Shown one piece after another: positions 41,407 through 43,515 of a stretch of DNA of 43,515 bases. Position 1 is the first letter of the stretch, and the number at the start of each line of letters is the position of its first letter. Below the pieces are notes generated by a model that saw nothing but the letters and a program-made list of their open reading frames with translations, was not told the origin of the DNA and did not search any database. The stretch is from positions 1-43,515 of the forward strand of contig JAJYLH010000048.1 in the NCBI GenBank assembly GCA_021787845.1. The letters are read 5' to 3'. This stretch comes from Myxococcales bacterium. Lineage in GTDB: Bacteria; Myxococcota; Myxococcia; Myxococcales; JAJYLH01. Made by a program: the position numbers and the translations under genes.

Positions 41407-42812
41407 CCAGAGTCCTGCTGGCGAAGATGCGTCACCGCACCTTTGGCAACGACCAGGTGGCACCACCGATGGGAGTCATGTATCTGGCCGCCACCCTCCG
41501 GAAGGCGGGCCATGAAGTCCACATCCACGACAGCGCGGTGAAGCCCGGCCGCCGCGCGTTGCTCGACGCGATCCGATCCTTCTCTCCGAACATGGTCGGC
41601 CTGAGCGCCTTGACCGTCGAGGCCGGAGCCCTCGAACGGGCCACCTCCGCCATCGCCGCTTCCTTCCCGGGCCTACCGATCATCGTCGGCGGGCCGCACG
41701 CGACCTCGTACCCCGAATGGGTCGCCCGACTTCCCGGCGTGGTGGCGGCGGTCCTCGGCGAGGGCGAATCGACCGTGGTCGAGCTGGTGCACGCCGTCTC
41801 GTGCCGCTCCGATCTCTCCGCTGTCAACGGGATCTGCTATCGGCAGGCGGACGCGACCCTGACGACGCCCGCGCGAGCGCTCATCGCGGATGTCGATTCC
41901 ATCCCCTGGCCCGCCTGGGATCTGGTGGATGTCGCCGCCTACAGCCGGCTGAGCCACATGGCCGAGGTCGGCGGCGAACGGTACGCCACTATCCTCACCT
42001 CTCGCGGCTGCGCCTACGACTGCGCCTACTGCCACAACATCATGGGCCGGCGATTCCGAGCCCGGAGCCCGGCGAGCGTGATGGCCGAGCTGGAGCACCT
42101 GGTCCGAGAGTTGTCGGTGCGAAACATCCTGGTGCTGGACGACGCCTTCAACCTCGACCGGCGGCGTGCCGGGGAGATCCTCGAGTGGGTGGCCGAGAGC
42201 GGATGGAGACTCGAGCTCGCCTTCCCGAACGGAGTGCGAGCCGATCTCTTGGACGACGACTTGGTCTCGCGGTTCCATCGAGCCGGCACCGTACACCTGG
42301 CGATCGCCGTGGAGACGGCCAGCCCGCGCTTGCAGACATCCATCGGCAGGCGCTTGGACCTGGACCGGGTCCAACGGGTGATATCGGCGGCGGCCCGACG
42401 GAGAATCTACACCACCGGCTTCTTCATGCTGGGCTTCCCCGGTGAAACGGCGGAGGAGATGCGGTCCACGGTCGACTACGCCGTGCGCAGCGAGCTCCAC
42501 CAGGCGCTCTTCTTCCTCGTCACCCTTTACGGAGGTACGCGGCTGTACCAGATGGCGCGCGAGGCCACGCCTGCGCTCGTCGCGCGGGAGCCCTCGTTCG
42601 AGTCCATGAACTACTTCCAGGCCAGCCGCGGGATGAGCGCGGTCTCGAACCGGGAGCTGCTACGCATGCAGAGGAATGCCTTCCGGCGATTCTACCTGGA
42701 CCCGGCACGGGTGGCGCGCATCGTCCGGGACCATCCCAATCGAAGGCGCCTCCCGCTGCAGGGCCTGCGAGTGCTGCATCGCCTCCTGCCCCGGTTCGAG
42801 CGCGACGACTGA
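41403..42812 (+). CDS. B12-binding-domain radical SAM enzyme (second)
   Basis: This 469-residue protein is related to the first radical SAM enzyme of this operon but clearly diverged. The B12-binding N-terminal domain reads TRVLLAKMRHRTFGNDQVAPPMGVMYLAATLRKAGHEVHIHDSAVKPG, then NMVGLSALTVEAGALERATSAIAASFPGLPIIVGGPHATSYPE. The cluster motif is TSRGCAYDCAYCHNIMG (Cys203, 207, 210), followed by RNILVLDDAFNLDRRRAGEIL, VHLAIAVETASPRLQ and FFMLGFPGETAEEM. The GTG start overlaps the stop of the membrane-propeller gene by 4 nt, so all three genes are translationally chained. Likely chemistry is radical methylation or ring formation on a hydrophobic substrate; the product is not known. Confidence 0.88.
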   Translation: MTRVLLAKMRHRTFGNDQVAPPMGVMYLAATLRKAGHEVHIHDSAVKPGRRALLDAIRSFSPNMVGLSALTVEAGALERATSAIAASFPGLPIIVGGPHATSYPEWVARLPGVVAAVLGEGESTVVELVHAVSCRSDLSAVNGICYRQADATLTTPARALIADVDSIPWPAWDLVDVAAYSRLSHMAEVGGERYATILTSRGCAYDCAYCHNIMGRRFRARSPASVMAELEHLVRELSVRNILVLDDAFNLDRRRAGEILEWVAESGWRLELAFPNGVRADLLDDDLVSRFHRAGTVHLAIAVETASPRLQTSIGRRLDLDRVQRVISAAARRRIYTTGFFMLGFPGETAEEMRSTVDYAVRSELHQALFFLVTLYGGTRLYQMAREATPALVAREPSFESMNYFQASRGMSAVSNRELLRMQRNAFRRFYLDPARVARIVRDHPNRRRLPLQGLRVLHRLLPRFERDD

Positions 42813-42934
42813 CCGGTTCAGCGAGTCGGTAAGGCTCGACAGGTAGCCGAGCGACGTCTAGCCGAGCGTGGTCGTGCGCGCGCCCTGGGAGATTGGGCGG
42901 AGAAATCCACGATCGACATTGAAAGCAAGCGTGG

Positions 42935-43381
42935 TCATCCGATATTTCGTTTGACGGCTTCGTCCACGCGGCGCCAGTCACGATGGGCAGGTCGAATGAT
43001 GATAGTCCTCTGCCCAGCGATCCGGAAGACAACGGTTCCGTTCCGACCCGTCGACACGCTTCGGATAGCGTGAAGTGGATACTTGGCGACTGTCCAGCGC
43101 CCGGCACGGACAAAAGTGATCGAATGTCGTCCAATAACAGCCGAAAGCATTGAATCATGCATCGCAATAGGTCCTGCAAGAAAGATCGGAACCAAAAGGA
43201 TCAAGAGAACAAGACTGCCGCAAGGCGCACGATGCAACGCTACCGCACGGTGCCAAGCAAGAAACAGGCGCAGCAACAAGGTACCAATACTTACGGTGAC
43301 GACCACGCCCATCGAGAAGTAGAGCCGTGACGGTGTTAGTCGCGTCTGACAGAGTTCTTTTGGCAGCCCGCTCGCCGACAT
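42935..43381 (-). CDS. Small membrane protein with PH-like C-terminal region
   Basis: This 148-residue protein has two TM helices (GVVVTVSIGTLLLRLFLAW and LVLLILLVPIFLAGPIAM). A short cytoplasmic-type beta domain follows, HSITFVRAGRWTVAKYPLHAIRSVSTGRNGTVVFRIAGQRTIIIRPAHRDWRRVDEAVKRNIG, reminiscent of small bacterial PH-domain membrane proteins. No good ribosome-binding site is visible at 43381; a second ATG is at 43312. Base composition and codon use here are noticeably less GC-rich than in the neighbouring operons, which could mean recent acquisition. Confidence 0.6.
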   Translation of the reverse strand: MSASGLPKELCQTRLTPSRLYFSMGVVVTVSIGTLLLRLFLAWHRAVALHRAPCGSLVLLILLVPIFLAGPIAMHDSMLSAVIGRHSITFVRAGRWTVAKYPLHAIRSVSTGRNGTVVFRIAGQRTIIIRPAHRDWRRVDEAVKRNIG

Positions 43382-43468
43382 CTTGCTAGGCCCTAGTTTC
43401 GCATCCGGGAGGGGCGACGGGCGGCTGGTGGGCGTTATTTCCTGGCGTTTGGGGCGGGGCCGGTGTAC

Positions 43469-43515
43469 ATGAAAGACATGCACACGTTCAGCCGGACGAT
43501 CAACGGGCAAGTCTA
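43469..43515 (+). CDS. Possible start of a gene cut by the window end
   Basis: An open frame begins at ATG 43469 (a second ATG at 43478) and reads MKDMHTFSRTINGQV to the end of the window without a stop. Spacing to a purine-rich stretch (GGGGCGGGGCC) is poor. Only 15 codons are visible, so no product can be assigned. Confidence 0.25.
   Translation, partial: MKDMHTFSRTINGQV

Overview
The window is about 43.5 kb of high-GC bacterial chromosome. Several traits point to a Gram-negative of the Myxococcota / former Deltaproteobacteria type: many lipoproteins with Asp/Gly/Ala-rich linkers, FG-GAP and IPT/TIG surface proteins, PilZ proteins, a type IV minor-pilin operon with PilY1, outer-membrane beta-barrels and numerous intergenic palindromic repeats. 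This placement is inferred from gene content; there is no rRNA or other marker gene. No tRNA, rRNA, CRISPR array, insertion sequence or prophage was seen.

Layout. 1-528: no gene, a composite of nested palindromes. 529-3996: two divergent lipoprotein genes (an FnIII/Asp-box protein and an unrecognised one) separated by about 900 bp with a 21-bp minisatellite. 4009-7796: a palindromic element, two small minus-strand genes, a secreted tail-fibre-like protein and an ICMT-family methyltransferase. 7812-14069: a tandem-PilZ protein, an exported GH36-like alpha-galactosidase, a TfoX_N protein and an aldehyde dehydrogenase. 14221-22037: a minus-strand operon of a GbsR/MarR regulator, an ABC ATPase, two FtsX-type permeases, a LolA-like carrier, an outer-membrane beta-barrel and a PEGA lipoprotein. 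A perfect operator-like palindrome lies over the likely promoter. 22400-29932: minor-pilin operon fimT-pilV-pilW-pilX-pilY1. 30121-35011: two overlapping, paralogous IPT/FG-GAP lipoproteins, a DUF302 gene and an SGNH-hydrolase lipoprotein flanked by GATCGGTC-type arrays. 35276-37085: NarL-type histidine kinase and response regulator. 37318-37881: SRPBCC/AHSA1 protein. 37990-38400: a cluster of intergenic palindromes. 38486-42812: a tightly coupled trio in which two B12-binding radical SAM enzymes flank a membrane-anchored beta-propeller protein. 42813-43515: a small membrane protein in less GC-rich DNA, and the window edge.

The most system-like parts are the radical SAM / membrane-propeller / radical SAM trio, and the GbsR-controlled Lol-like envelope operon (inner-membrane ABC extractor, periplasmic carrier, outer-membrane barrel). 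A third notable pattern is a family of about 100-150 bp palindromic intergenic elements with at least five copies, one of them inside the pilus operon. High GC leaves long open frames opposite most genes. These were treated as shadows, and start codons were chosen by ribosome-binding site, signal peptide and overlap with neighbours.
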